NCBI GenBank assembly: GCA_036379935.1
Contig: DASVFT010000011.1
Span: forward strand, 1 to 64,000
Direction of reading: 5' to 3'
DNA: 64,000 nucleotides
Source of the DNA: JAOPZW01 sp036379935
GTDB taxonomy: Bacteria; Actinomycetota; Thermoleophilia; Solirubrobacterales; Solirubrobacteraceae
Shown: positions 51,579 to 60,262 of the stretch, one piece after another
How the letters are laid out: each line of letters begins with the position of its first letter
Numbering within the stretch: the first letter of the stretch is position 1
Notes under the pieces: model-generated
Told to the model about the DNA's origin: nothing
Databases searched by the model: none
Seen by the model: only the letters and a program-made list of their open reading frames with translations
Position numbers and translations under genes: made by a program

Positions 51579-52078
51579 ATGATCTGGCCCAGCAGGATGG
51601 CGAGTCGGCGATTGTTGCTTGCGGGCCTGAGCGCTGCCGAGCCGGCGGCCGGACTCGCGCTTGCGTCCTCCTCGCCGGGCCAGTCCGCGAACATCTGGAG
51701 CGGTACGTGGGTCACCTCGGCTCCCGACGGAAGCTTCTGGGTCTTCACCCAGAGCGGGGCGAGCGTCGCGGCGTGTGGTAGGGCAGCGGGTCCTCGGGGA
51801 CCCTGTCGGGCACGGTCTCGGGGAGCACGCTGACCGGCACGCTCAGCAACTTCGAGGCGGGCCAGTCCGCGAGCTTCTCGATCACGCTGGCCGCCGATGG
51901 CCACTCGCTCAGCGTGACGTTCCACCGTGCTGCGAAGACCGTCACCTACCGTACGAAGCACGCCTCGCGTCACGTCAAGCTCCGCAAGGTGCTGGGATCC
52001 CGCCTGTTCGTCGGCGCCTACCGCTCGACCACCGCGACCGGCGCGGCCAACGTGCGGGCGACGTTCAAGAGGCGGTAG
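51579..52078 (+). pseudogene. Decayed copy of the secreted beta-rich protein of 33.2-34.4 kb
   Basis: The upstream region, ATG and first 200 bases follow 33195 onward (QSANIWSGTWVTSAPDGSFW). A lost base near 51770 shifts the frame, and the next codons give TAG. The copy then jumps from GATGGCCACTCG... to GTGACGTTCCACCG, missing about 590 bases, and a second time by about 90 bases within the Arg-rich end (CGCCTCGCGTCACGTCAAG). Both jumps fall at short direct repeats in the intact copy. The last 80 or so bases are identical to the intact gene. The gene is dead. Confidence 0.82.
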
Positions 52079-52084
52079 CCCGGC

Positions 52085-53212
52085 TCACCGCGCCGGCGAG
52101 ACCAGGCGCACGACCGCCCCCTGGAGCGCGGTCGCGTAGAGCTCGCCGGCGGCGTCGGCACCGAACGACGAGAGTCCGGGCAGCCGTGCGTGCTCTGCGC
52201 TGACGTCGGCGTCTGCGGGACGCTGAGCCGCTCGTGCGTCGAGGCTCCACATCGTCCCGCGACAGAAGTCGCCGTACACGTAGCGCCCACGGAGCTGCGG
52301 GACGGCCCGGCCTCGGTAGACCTCGCCGCCGGTGATCGAGCAGCGTCCGTTCGCGTGGTCGTAGGTCACGAGCGGCCAGACCAGCCGGCTGTGGGTGCTC
52401 AGCCGCTTGCCGGGACGGCGGTGGCGTCCCTCGTAGGCGGCCCAGCCGAGGTTCAGGGGCGACTGGCCCTCCTCGGGCGGCCAGATGGCGTCGACCTCCT
52501 CTGCGCGCCCCTGCCCGACGTCGCCGATCCAGAGCAGGCCGGTCGCGTCGTCGAAGGCCATGCGCCAGGGATTGCGCAGCCCGAGGGCCACCTTCGTCCA
52601 GCCACCGTTCTCGCGCCGCAGGATGCCGCCGAGAAGATCGTCGGGGTCCTGCGCGCGCTGCTCGGGGTCGTAGGCACTGCCGCCGTCGCCGAGACCGACG
52701 AGCAGACGGCCACGCTGATCGAAGAGCACCGTGCCCCCCTTGTGGTTCGGGTAGGGCTGAGGGACGGCGAGCAGCATCCTGCCCTGCGTCGTGTCCGCGC
52801 CGCGCGCGGTCACCGGGTACCTCACGACGCGGGTATCGCCCACCGGGTTGGTGAAGAGGACGACGATGCCGGCGCCGTCCGGGGCGAACACGGCCGAGAG
52901 CAGGCCCTGCTCGCCTCGGGCGCGGGTGCGCGCGCGGATGTCGAGCAGCGGCCTGGCCGCCGGACGCTGGCCGGCGATGGCGCGGATCGTGCCCGCCTGC
53001 TCGACGACGTAGAGGCGCGCGTCACCAGGGCGTGAGATGACCTGGACCGGCTGGCGAAAGCCCTTCGCGACGAGCTCGAGGTCGAAGTGATGTGCGCGTC
53101 CGAGGGCCGCCTCGGATCGCGTGGGCGTCTGCGGCGCGACGGTGGTCTTGCTCGCGCAGCCGACGACGATCGCCGCGAGCAGAAGGGGTACGAGGACGGT
53201 TGCGGGCCGCAT
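52085..53212 (-). CDS. PQQ-type sugar (glucose/sorbosone) dehydrogenase lipoprotein
   Basis: 375 residues. The signal (LVPLLLAAIVVGCASK) ends in a lipobox. The mature part is a six-bladed GSDH propeller: GFRQPVQVISRPGDARLYVV, GLLSAVFAPDG, YPNHKGGTVLFDQRGRLLVG with the candidate catalytic His, GLRNPWRMAFDDATGLLWIG (the Asn-Pro-Trp-Arg motif) and YVYGDFCRGTMWSL near the end. It would oxidise aldose sugars with PQQ and calcium at the outer face of the membrane. Divergent from the iron importer around a dyad element. Its last codons are copied at 34410-34440. Confidence 0.87.
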   Translation of the reverse strand: MRPATVLVPLLLAAIVVGCASKTTVAPQTPTRSEAALGRAHHFDLELVAKGFRQPVQVISRPGDARLYVVEQAGTIRAIAGQRPAARPLLDIRARTRARGEQGLLSAVFAPDGAGIVVLFTNPVGDTRVVRYPVTARGADTTQGRMLLAVPQPYPNHKGGTVLFDQRGRLLVGLGDGGSAYDPEQRAQDPDDLLGGILRRENGGWTKVALGLRNPWRMAFDDATGLLWIGDVGQGRAEEVDAIWPPEEGQSPLNLGWAAYEGRHRRPGKRLSTHSRLVWPLVTYDHANGRCSITGGEVYRGRAVPQLRGRYVYGDFCRGTMWSLDARAAQRPADADVSAEHARLPGLSSFGADAAGELYATALQGAVVRLVSPAR

Positions 53213-53235
53213 GAGCGCGCGGATGCTACCAGCGT

Positions 53236-53251
53236 GTTAGGGTCCCCTAAC
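53236..53251. promoter_or_regulatory. Dyad GTTAGGG-TC-CCCTAAC, candidate iron-regulator (DtxR/IdeR-like) box
   Basis: Seven-base perfect arms with a two-base centre, in the 103-base spacer between the divergent sugar dehydrogenase and iron-importer genes. The TTAGG and CCTAA half-sites recall DtxR/IdeR iron boxes, but the spacing is shorter than the classical 19-bp box. The binder is inferred. Confidence 0.6.
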
Positions 53252-53315
53252 GCCCGCCCGGCGGCGGCACCACCGACCCGGTCGAGGCGATCGTCAAACG
53301 AGCCCTGGAGGTCTG

Positions 53316-54377
53316 ATGCACCGAGCTGGAGCAGTGATGCGGCGAGCCGCGAGGAGCGTGGGGGCTCTCGTGGCGGTTGTCGCTGTCGTCCTCGCCACCG
53401 TGGCCTGCGGGTCGGACTCCGGTGAGTCCTCGAGCACCGCAGGCGACAGGGCGCCGCTCACGCTCTACAACGCTCAGCACGAGGATCTCGTGACCCAGAT
53501 GGTCTCGGCCTTTACCAAGCAGTCGGGCATCGAGGTCAACCTCCGCAACGGCAGCGATCTGGAGATGGCGAACCAGATCGTCCAGGAGGGGGATCGCTCT
53601 CCCGCCGACGTCTTCCTCACGGAGAACTCGCCGGCGATGGCGCTGGTCGACTCGAGGAACGGCTTCGCGCCGATCGACGAGTCCACCCTCAGCCAGGTCC
53701 CGTCACGATACGCTCCGGCCAGCAAGCGCTGGGTCGGCTTCGCGGCCCGCGCGACCGTGCTGGCCTACAACAAGGACGACGTCCGGGCGAGCGAGCTGCC
53801 GAGGTCGATCATGGACCTCGCCCAGCCCAGGTGGAAGGGCAAGGTCGGCTACTCGCCGACGGGCGCTGACTTCCAGGCGATCGTGAGCGCGGTCCTGGCG
53901 CTCGAAGGCGAGAGCGCGACCAAGGCCTGGCTGGACGGTCTGGCCAAGAATGGCGTGGCCTTCCAGGGCAACACGCGCGTCATGAAGGCGGTCGACGACG
54001 GCCGCGTCCCCGTGGGCATCATCTATCACTACTACTGGTACCAGGATCAGGCCGAGTCGGGCGAGAACAGCTCGCACACCGCGTTGCACTTCTTCGGCAA
54101 CCAGGATCCCGGCGCGTTCACCAGCGTCTCTGGCGCGGGCGTGCTCGCCTCGAGCAAGCACCAACCCGAAGCGCAGGAGCTCGTCAGGTTCCTCACCGGC
54201 AAGGCCGGGCAAGAGGTGCTGGCCAACAGCACCGCGCTGGAGTACACGGTCGGCAGCGACGTGCCCGCCAACAAGGCGCTCAAGCCGCTGGCCGAGCTCG
54301 ACGCGCCCGCGGTCGATCCGGGCAAGCTCAACAGCGCGCAGGTCATCACGATGATGCAGGACGCGGGGATCCTCTGA
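53316..54377 (+). CDS. Iron(III) ABC transporter substrate-binding lipoprotein (FbpA/FutA class)
   Basis: 353 residues. The lipobox is ATVACG after the signal AARSVGALVAVVAVVLA. GGAGG lies five bases before ATG 53316. The mature part has PLTLYNAQHEDLVTQMVSAF at the start, ADVFLTENSPAM, and a Tyr cluster IIYHYYWYQDQAE (about residue 230) that matches the two iron-binding tyrosines of the family. It delivers ferric iron (or a ferric complex) to the permease and ATPase encoded next. The regulator dyad upstream is consistent with iron control. Confidence 0.92.
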   Translation: MHRAGAVMRRAARSVGALVAVVAVVLATVACGSDSGESSSTAGDRAPLTLYNAQHEDLVTQMVSAFTKQSGIEVNLRNGSDLEMANQIVQEGDRSPADVFLTENSPAMALVDSRNGFAPIDESTLSQVPSRYAPASKRWVGFAARATVLAYNKDDVRASELPRSIMDLAQPRWKGKVGYSPTGADFQAIVSAVLALEGESATKAWLDGLAKNGVAFQGNTRVMKAVDDGRVPVGIIYHYYWYQDQAESGENSSHTALHFFGNQDPGAFTSVSGAGVLASSKHQPEAQELVRFLTGKAGQEVLANSTALEYTVGSDVPANKALKPLAELDAPAVDPGKLNSAQVITMMQDAGIL

Positions 54378-54463
54378 GGCTCGCCGCCACACCCGTCGCC
54401 CGGATCGCGCTCCGTCCCCAGCGGGCGCCTCGCCCGCCGGGAGCCCTGTGGCTCTCCCTCCCG

Positions 54464-55939
54464 GTGGTCCTGCTCACGCTGATCCCGCTGGGCTTCGTCG
54501 TGGTCTACAGCCTCGACCTGGGCGTCGGCGAGCTCTGGCGCTTGCTCGATCGCCCGCGCACCGCCGAGCTGCTGAGCAACACGACCCGCCTGACGGTCGC
54601 GGCGATGCTCACCTGCGCGACGCTGGGCACGGCGGCCGCGTGGCTGGTCGAGCGAACGACGCTTCCGGCGCCGCGCGTCTTCAACGCTCTGCTGGCGGCA
54701 CCGCTCGCCGTGCCCGCGTTCGTCAACAGCTTCGGCTGGCTCTCGCTGACCCCCCGAGTCGAGGGGTTCGGCGGGGCGCTGGTGATCGTGACGCTCTCCT
54801 ACTACCCGCTGGTCTACCTCCCGGTCGCCGCCATGCTGCGCGGTCTGGACGGGGGGCTGGAGGAGACCGCGCACGCGCTGGGGCTGGGAAGGGCGCGGAC
54901 CTTCGCCCGCGTCGTGTTGCCGCAGCTGCGGCCGGCGCTGCTCGGCGGCTCGCTGCTGGTGGGCCTGCACCTGCTCGCGGAGTTCGGGGCGCTGCAGATG
55001 CTGCGCTTCCCGACGTTCACCACCGCGATCTACGATCAGTACCAGTCGACGTTCAACGGCCCGGCGGCGTCCGCGCTCGCCGCCGTCCTCGTGCTCGGCT
55101 GCCTGCTGCTGCTGCTCGCGGAGCTGCGCGTGCGCGGTGACCACCGCTACGCGCGCGTCGGAGGCGGAGCTGCCCGCCCGCTGCCCCGCACGCGGCTGGG
55201 CGCGACGACGATCCCGGCGCTCGCCTCCCTCTCGATCCTCGTGGTGCTCGCGCTTGGCGTGCCGCTCGGGAGCCTCGTGCACTGGCTGATCGCGGGCTCC
55301 TCCACCGCGTTCCCGCTGGGCACGTTGACGTCGACCGCCCTGACCTCGATCGGGCTCGGGCTCGCCGCTGCCGCCGCGACGTCGCTGTGCGCCTTCCCGC
55401 TCGCGTGGCTGTGCGAACGCCATCGCGGCCCGCTGAGCACGGTGCTCGAGCGCAGCACCTACTTCGGCAGCGCGCTGCCCGGGATCGTGGTCGCGCTCGC
55501 GTTCATCACGGTGACGATCCGCTACGCGCGGCCGCTCTACCAGACCACGGCGATGCTCGTCGCGGCGTACGTCATCCTCTTCATCCCCAGGGCGATGATC
55601 AGTCAGCGCGCGGCCATCGCGCAGGCGCCGAGCATGTTCGACGACGTCGCGCACTCGCTCGGGGTTGGCGCCCTGTCGCGACTGCGCCGCGTCACGCTGC
55701 CGCTGATCGCGCCCGGCGTGGGCGCGGGCGCCGCGCTGGTCTTCCTGGCCGTCGTCACCGAGCTGACGACCACGCTCCTGCTGGCCCCCATCGGCACCAA
55801 GACGCTGGCCACGGAGTTCTGGAGCAACAGCTCCAGCATCGCCTACGGCGCCGCGGCGCCGTACGCCGCCCTGATGGTCGTCATCTCGGCGCCCGCGACG
55901 TTGCTGCTCACCCGCCAGCTGGGAAGAAGGGCGTCGTGA
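54464..55939 (+). CDS. Iron(III) ABC transporter permease (FbpB class)
   Basis: 491 residues from GTG 54464, but the frame is open back to the preceding stop (CTG 54374 overlaps it), and LWLSLPVVLLTLIPLGFVVV just before and after the GTG forms the first membrane helix. The true start is therefore probably earlier. Duplicated permease halves: EAA loops GGLEETAHALGLGRARTFAR and DDVAHSLGVGALSRLRRVTL. About twelve hydrophobic segments. It works with the ATPase whose GTG start overlaps its stop by four bases. Confidence 0.9.
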   Translation: MVLLTLIPLGFVVVYSLDLGVGELWRLLDRPRTAELLSNTTRLTVAAMLTCATLGTAAAWLVERTTLPAPRVFNALLAAPLAVPAFVNSFGWLSLTPRVEGFGGALVIVTLSYYPLVYLPVAAMLRGLDGGLEETAHALGLGRARTFARVVLPQLRPALLGGSLLVGLHLLAEFGALQMLRFPTFTTAIYDQYQSTFNGPAASALAAVLVLGCLLLLLAELRVRGDHRYARVGGGAARPLPRTRLGATTIPALASLSILVVLALGVPLGSLVHWLIAGSSTAFPLGTLTSTALTSIGLGLAAAAATSLCAFPLAWLCERHRGPLSTVLERSTYFGSALPGIVVALAFITVTIRYARPLYQTTAMLVAAYVILFIPRAMISQRAAIAQAPSMFDDVAHSLGVGALSRLRRVTLPLIAPGVGAGAALVFLAVVTELTTTLLLAPIGTKTLATEFWSNSSSIAYGAAAPYAALMVVISAPATLLLTRQLGRRAS

Positions 55940-57054
55940 GCGACCTTCGCGTCCGCGGGGCGACCAAGCGGTTCGGCGCGACGCGCGTCCTCGAAGGCGT
56001 CGACCTCGACGTCGCCGCGGGCGAGCTGATGGCGGTGCTCGGCGCGTCCGGCTGCGGCAAGACGACGCTGCTCCGACTGATCGCGGGATTCGAGCCGACG
56101 GACTCCGGGACGATCGCCCTCGGCCGCGACGTCATCAGTGGCCCGGGACGCCACGTTCCCGCGCGGGTCCGCCGCGTGGGCTACGTCGCGCAGGAGGGCG
56201 CGCTGTTCCCGCACCTCGACGTGTCGAGGAACATCGCCTTCGGCCTGACACGCCGGCTGCGCCGCGAGCGCGCCCGCGTGACGGAGCTGCTGGAGCTGGT
56301 CGGGCTCGACGCGTCCTACGCCACCCGCTACCCGCACGAGCTGTCCGGCGGGCAGCAGCAGCGCATCGCGGTCGCGCGAGCGCTCGCGCCCGGACCGTCG
56401 GTCGTGCTGCTCGACGAGCCGTTCGCCTCGCTGGACGCCAACCTGCGCCAGGGAACCGGCCGCGCCGTCACCGATGCGCTGCGCGCGGCCGGCGCGACCG
56501 CGCTGCTGGTGACCCATGACCAGTCCGAGGCGCTGTCGCTCGCCGACCGGGTGGCCGTGATGCACGACGGGAGGATCGTCCAGGTCGACTCCCCGCAACA
56601 CGTCTATCGCCGACCCGTCGACCCGGCGGTCGCCGCCTTCGTCGGCGGCTCGGTGCTGCTGCCGGCGCTCCTCGACGACGGCGTCGCGACCTGCGCGCTC
56701 GGCGACGTGCGCGTCGCCGAGGCCGAGGGCTTCCACGGGCCCGGGTCGATCGAACGAGGCCGCCCCGTTCAGGTCCACATTCGCCCCGAGCAGATCGACG
56801 TGCTCGATGCGCGCGAGCGCGACGGCGTCGCCGCGCAGGTCGTCGACGTCAGCTACTTCGGCCACGACGCGGACGCGCGCCTGCTCCTCGGCGACGGCCA
56901 GGTCGTCGTGGCCCGCGTCGAGGGGTCCGTCGTACCCGCGCCCGGAAGCCACGTGCGACTGGTGGTCCGCGGCGCCGTGCGCGCCTTCCCCGTGGCAAAC
57001 GGCGGCGTCGCGACGAGGGTCCCGCGCGGAGGCGCAGCACCGTCGTGGAGGTGA
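55936..57054 (+). CDS. Iron(III) ABC transporter ATP-binding protein (FbpC class)
   Basis: 372 residues. Walker A is GASGCGKTTLLR, the Q-loop is in YVAQEGALFPHLDVSRNIA, the signature is LSGGQQQRIAVARAL, Walker B is VVLLDEPFASLD and the switch is LVTHDQSEALSLAD. The C-terminal TOBE domain has IRPEQIDVLDARERDG. It energises the ferric importer of 53316-55939. Its end overlaps the start of the broken SMP-30 gene by 10 bases. Confidence 0.93.
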   Translation: MSDLRVRGATKRFGATRVLEGVDLDVAAGELMAVLGASGCGKTTLLRLIAGFEPTDSGTIALGRDVISGPGRHVPARVRRVGYVAQEGALFPHLDVSRNIAFGLTRRLRRERARVTELLELVGLDASYATRYPHELSGGQQQRIAVARALAPGPSVVLLDEPFASLDANLRQGTGRAVTDALRAAGATALLVTHDQSEALSLADRVAVMHDGRIVQVDSPQHVYRRPVDPAVAAFVGGSVLLPALLDDGVATCALGDVRVAEAEGFHGPGSIERGRPVQVHIRPEQIDVLDARERDGVAAQVVDVSYFGHDADARLLLGDGQVVVARVEGSVVPAPGSHVRLVVRGAVRAFPVANGGVATRVPRGGAAPSWR

Positions 57055-57719
57055 ACACCGAGGCCGAGCTCCTGTGCCCCATCGGCGGCGCGCTGCTCGA
57101 GGGCCCGTCGTGGGACGCGGCGGGCGGGCGCCTGCTGCTCGTCGACATCCTGGGCGCGCGGCGGCTCGCCCTGCACTGGGCGACCGGCGAGCTCGCGCGC
57201 GAGCCGGAGGCGGAGACGTGCAGCGCCTGCCGGCGACGCCCCGACCGGCGCGCTGTACCGGATCGACGGCGCCGTCGCCGCGCGCGTGCTCGACGGCGTG
57301 ACGATCAGCAACGGCCTGGGCTGGTCGCCCGACGGCCGCCGCATGTACTACGTCGACACGCCCACGCGGCGGATCGACGTCCTCGACTACGACGTCGACA
57401 CCGGTGCGGCACGCGCTCGCCGGGCGCTCGCCGAGGTCGACGACCTCCCCGGCGTCCCCGACGGACTCGCCGTGGACGCGGAGGGCTGCCTGTGGGTCGC
57501 GTTCTACGACGGCGAGGCTGTCCACCGGTTCTCGCCAGACGGCGAGCGGCTGGCGTCGATCGCCGTCCCCGTCGCCCGGCCGACGAGCTGCGCGTTCGCG
57601 GGCGGCCACCTCGAACGGCTGGTCATCACCACGGCGGCCGCGCCGGACGGCACGGGGGCGACCTCTACGCCTGCGACGTGGGCGTCGCCGGGCTGCGGGT
57701 CGCGGCCTGCGCCGAGTAG
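57045..57719 (+). pseudogene. SMP-30/gluconolactonase family gene, internally deleted and frameshifted
   Basis: The first about 60 codons (LLEGPSWDAAGGRLLLVDIL) match the N terminus of SMP-30/LRE proteins. Then a deletion of about 70 codons leads, in another frame, to TGALYRIDGAVAARVLDGVT, ISNGLGWSPDGRRMYYVDTP, GVPDGLAVDAEGCLWVAFYD and RPTSCAFAGGHLERLVITTA. A second shift near 57655 returns to the first frame for DLYACDVGVAGLRVAACAE and the stop. Metal-binding residues such as Glu, Asn and Asp are partly present, but no single frame gives a full protein. A gluconolactonase would have fitted with the sugar dehydrogenase next door. Confidence 0.82.
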
Positions 57720-57728
57720 CTCACGCGC

Positions 57729-58115
57729 TCACACGCCCCGCGGGGCCGAGTCCTCGACCACGACCTGCACGAGGTCGCGGATCGAGAGGACGCCCACGAC
57801 CCCGCCGTCGGCCACCACCGGCAGATGGCGATAGCCGCCGTGGATCATGAGGACGGCCGCGTGCTCGATCGTGTCGTCCGGCGCGATCGTCTCCGGATCC
57901 GCGGTCATGCATGCGCCCACGGTGGCGTCGCTCAGGCCGCGCGCGAGGGCGCGCATCAGGTCCCGTTCGGTCAGGATCCCGGCGAGCCGTCCATCCTCGA
58001 GGACGAGCACCGCTCCGACGTTGCGGTCGACCATCCGCTTGGCGACCGCCACGAGCGGGAGCTCGGGCTCCACGGTCAGCAGGTCGCGCGACATGTGGCG
58101 GTGAACGGGAGACAT
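57729..58115 (-). CDS. CBS-domain pair protein
   Basis: 128 residues with two CBS motifs: HMSRDLLTVEPELPLVAVAK and VGAVLVLEDGRLAGILTERD in the first, CMTADPETIAPDDTIEHAAV and YRHLPVVADGGVVGVLSIRD in the second. CBS pairs bind adenosine nucleotides and act as energy sensors. ATG 58115 is the start. A 95-base piece of this gene is found as a dead fragment at 34463-34557. Confidence 0.9.
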   Translation of the reverse strand: MSPVHRHMSRDLLTVEPELPLVAVAKRMVDRNVGAVLVLEDGRLAGILTERDLMRALARGLSDATVGACMTADPETIAPDDTIEHAAVLMIHGGYRHLPVVADGGVVGVLSIRDLVQVVVEDSAPRGV

Positions 58116-58207
58116 GGGCGGCACTCTACGCGGGCGCGTAGAGCCCGCGCACGCCGACGTCAGTGGATCAGCTGGCGTCGGCTGCCGGACGCCGAGGTCA
58201 GGCAGGC

Positions 58208-59662
58208 TCAGGCGCCGGGGTCGGCGATGAGCGAGCGGTCTCGGCCGGCTCGCTTGGCGTCGTAGAGGGCGCGGTCGGCGCGACGCAGAAGCGCCGTGGC
58301 GGACTCGCCGTCCTCGCGACGCGCGACACCGGCCGAGCACGACTGCCCACGAGGGGTCGCGGCTCGCAGCCGGTCGACGACGAGGTGGGCGGCGCGGAGG
58401 TCGTGGCCGTGGAGGAGGACGGCGAACTCCTCGCCGCCGTAGCGCGCGAGCGTGTCGCTGGGGCGCAGTTGCGCGCGCCAGGCCGCGGCTGCCTCCTTGA
58501 GCAGACGGTCGCCCGCCTGGTGTCCGTGGTCGTCGTTGTAGGCCTTGAAGCGGTCGAGATCGAGGATCGCCACGCACACCGGTTCGTCGTCGTCGATGGC
58601 CTTCTCCACGCACGCGTCCCAGGCGCGGCGGTTGGGCAGACCGGTCAGCGAGTCGGTCAGCGCGATCTCCGTGAGCCGGCCGAGCAGATCGGCGCGCTCG
58701 ATGACGAACGCCGCCTCGGCGGCGAGCAGCCGTACGAGACCGGTCGCCCTCCGCGCATCGGCGGGTGGGTGGCGCCAGCCGGCGACGAGGACGCCGACGG
58801 CGTCGGCGCCCCGATGGATGGGCTCGAAGAGAATGGCGGCCGGCTTGTCGTCCGCGTCGAAGGCCCGGAGGTCGATCTGCGGGTGGCGTGCCGGGTCGGA
58901 GACGAACAGCCCCGTGCGTGAGGTGTAGGCCGTCATCGCGCAGGACGGCGCGCCCTCCGGCGCGAAGGTCAACGCGGGAACGCTCAGCCCGGCTCCCGCG
59001 GCCCAGGCGAGGGTGCCGTCGCCCTGTCCCTCCAGCAGCAGCGCGAAGTAGGCGTCGCTCAGCTCGCAGGCGGCGGCACAGATCTGCTCGCGGGCATCGG
59101 GGCTGCCGGAGAACGAGCGCGAGAGATCGACCATCGCCTCGAGGTCGTGCTCGCGGACGGCGAGGGCCTCGGCGTCGCTGCGCACGCGGGCGACGAGGTC
59201 CTGTACCGCCATCCCGACGATTGCCGACACCGCACCGAACACGACCGCGACGCGCCAGCTGCCGAGCGGGTACTCGGTGCCATGGGCCAGGAAGGCCGGG
59301 GCGAGGAAGAACGCGCACACCCCGACGATCAGGACCAGCAGCTGACGCCGGCCGCCATGCAATGCCACCCAGAACACCGGGACGAGCGCCAGCGCCCCGA
59401 CGCCGGTCACGGCGTCCGGGCTGGCATCGCGCAGCAGCGCGACGGCGACGAGGAAGAGCAGCGAGGGAATGACGCGCAGCGCCCCCGGCAGCCTGCGCCA
59501 CGGCACCACGAGCGCCATGCACGCGATCGCGAGCGCGAGCGCCGACGCCAGCAGGTATCGGTTCCAGTCGATGCGGTTGCCGATCGGCAGCACCGCGAAG
59601 CCGAGGACAGTCGCCAAGCCAAACGGCGCGATCTCGCGGGCGAGCCGGCGGTCGAGGGCCAT
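58208..59662 (-). CDS. Membrane diguanylate cyclase with GAF-like and GGDEF domains
   Basis: 484 residues. The N terminus has about six hydrophobic segments (FGLATVLGFAVLPIGN, LLASALALAIACMALVV, LLFLVAVALL, LVPVFWVALHG, LVLIVGVCAFFLAPAFL, VVFGAVSAIVGMAV), then a GAF-like region (residues about 175-320), then GGDEF: LTDSLTGLPNRRAWD, ILDLDRFKAYNDDHGHQAGD and RYGGEEFAVLL. RPSD eight residues before GGEEF keeps the inhibitory I-site. It should make cyclic di-GMP at the membrane in response to a signal seen by the N terminus. Confidence 0.92.
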   Translation of the reverse strand: MALDRRLAREIAPFGLATVLGFAVLPIGNRIDWNRYLLASALALAIACMALVVPWRRLPGALRVIPSLLFLVAVALLRDASPDAVTGVGALALVPVFWVALHGGRRQLLVLIVGVCAFFLAPAFLAHGTEYPLGSWRVAVVFGAVSAIVGMAVQDLVARVRSDAEALAVREHDLEAMVDLSRSFSGSPDAREQICAAACELSDAYFALLLEGQGDGTLAWAAGAGLSVPALTFAPEGAPSCAMTAYTSRTGLFVSDPARHPQIDLRAFDADDKPAAILFEPIHRGADAVGVLVAGWRHPPADARRATGLVRLLAAEAAFVIERADLLGRLTEIALTDSLTGLPNRRAWDACVEKAIDDDEPVCVAILDLDRFKAYNDDHGHQAGDRLLKEAAAAWRAQLRPSDTLARYGGEEFAVLLHGHDLRAAHLVVDRLRAATPRGQSCSAGVARREDGESATALLRRADRALYDAKRAGRDRSLIADPGA

Positions 59663-59703
59663 CCACCTTTTCTCGGCACGGCGGCCGCAAACCTAAGCCG
59701 CTC

Positions 59704-59907
59704 GTGCGCACCTGGGCGAACGCGCTCATGGGACTGCTCGAACGGATGCTCGATCAGCGCAGGCGTGAGCGGGGCCGCGACCTCATCGCCCTGTGCCGCG
59801 CTGCGGCTCGTGGCCGCGGGCCAGCATCCGGGCCCTCACCTCGACGATCTCGCCCTGCTGCCGACGGTGCCTCGAACCGGGACGCCGACGTGAGGTCGCG
59901 CACGTAG
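59704..59907 (+). other. Possible small or decayed ORF in the 300-base gap
   Basis: GTG 59704 opens 67 codons starting RTWANALMGLLERMLDQRRR, which looks like a helical start. Later codons become low-complexity Arg/Pro. In another frame the same stretch gives RLVAAGQHPGPHLDDLALLP. I cannot tell a real small protein from a frameshifted remnant. Nothing else is seen between 59663 and 59962. Confidence 0.25.
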
Positions 59908-59962
59908 CGCGACTCGACTGCCGCGTAGCTCCGACGCAGCGCCCGGCTGTGGCGCGTCGCGC

Positions 59963-60262
59963 TCATGAGCCGCGCTGGACGATGAGCACCGAGCGTCGGG
60001 CGCGGAACCCCGCGGCCTCGGCGATCGCCGCTCCCGCTGCCGCGGTTTGCGCGGCGGCGGTCCTCACGTCGGCGATCCGGGCCGCATCGAACTGGAGCCC
60101 TGCAGCGGGCAGGAAGCCGACGTCGAACGGCTGCCACACGGTGACGACCAGCGCTTCGCCGTCCGCCTGCAGCAGCCGTCCCGCCTCGTCGATCGCCTGC
60201 TTGGCCAGGTCCGAGCCGTCGTAGGCGAACACGACGGGACCGGATCCATCTGTAGTGCTCAT
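59963..60262 (-). CDS. Universal stress protein (UspA family), shortened
   Basis: 99 residues, while the family usually has about 140-150. The N terminus GPVVFAYDGSDLAKQAIDEA is a standard UspA start. The chain ends RRSVLIVQRGS, which looks like the final strand of the family. The part in between, with the GxxG nucleotide-binding loop, is missing, so an internal deletion is likely. ATG 60262 overlaps the stop of the membrane gene by four bases. It may be nonfunctional; I keep it as a CDS because one frame is open. Confidence 0.65.
   Translation of the reverse strand: MSTTDGSGPVVFAYDGSDLAKQAIDEAGRLLQADGEALVVTVWQPFDVGFLPAAGLQFDAARIADVRTAAAQTAAAGAAIAEAAGFRARRSVLIVQRGS

Noticed and set aside
53236..53251. 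Classical 19-bp IdeR/DtxR box
   Set aside because: Half-sites match but the arms are too close together; kept only as a DtxR-like dyad.
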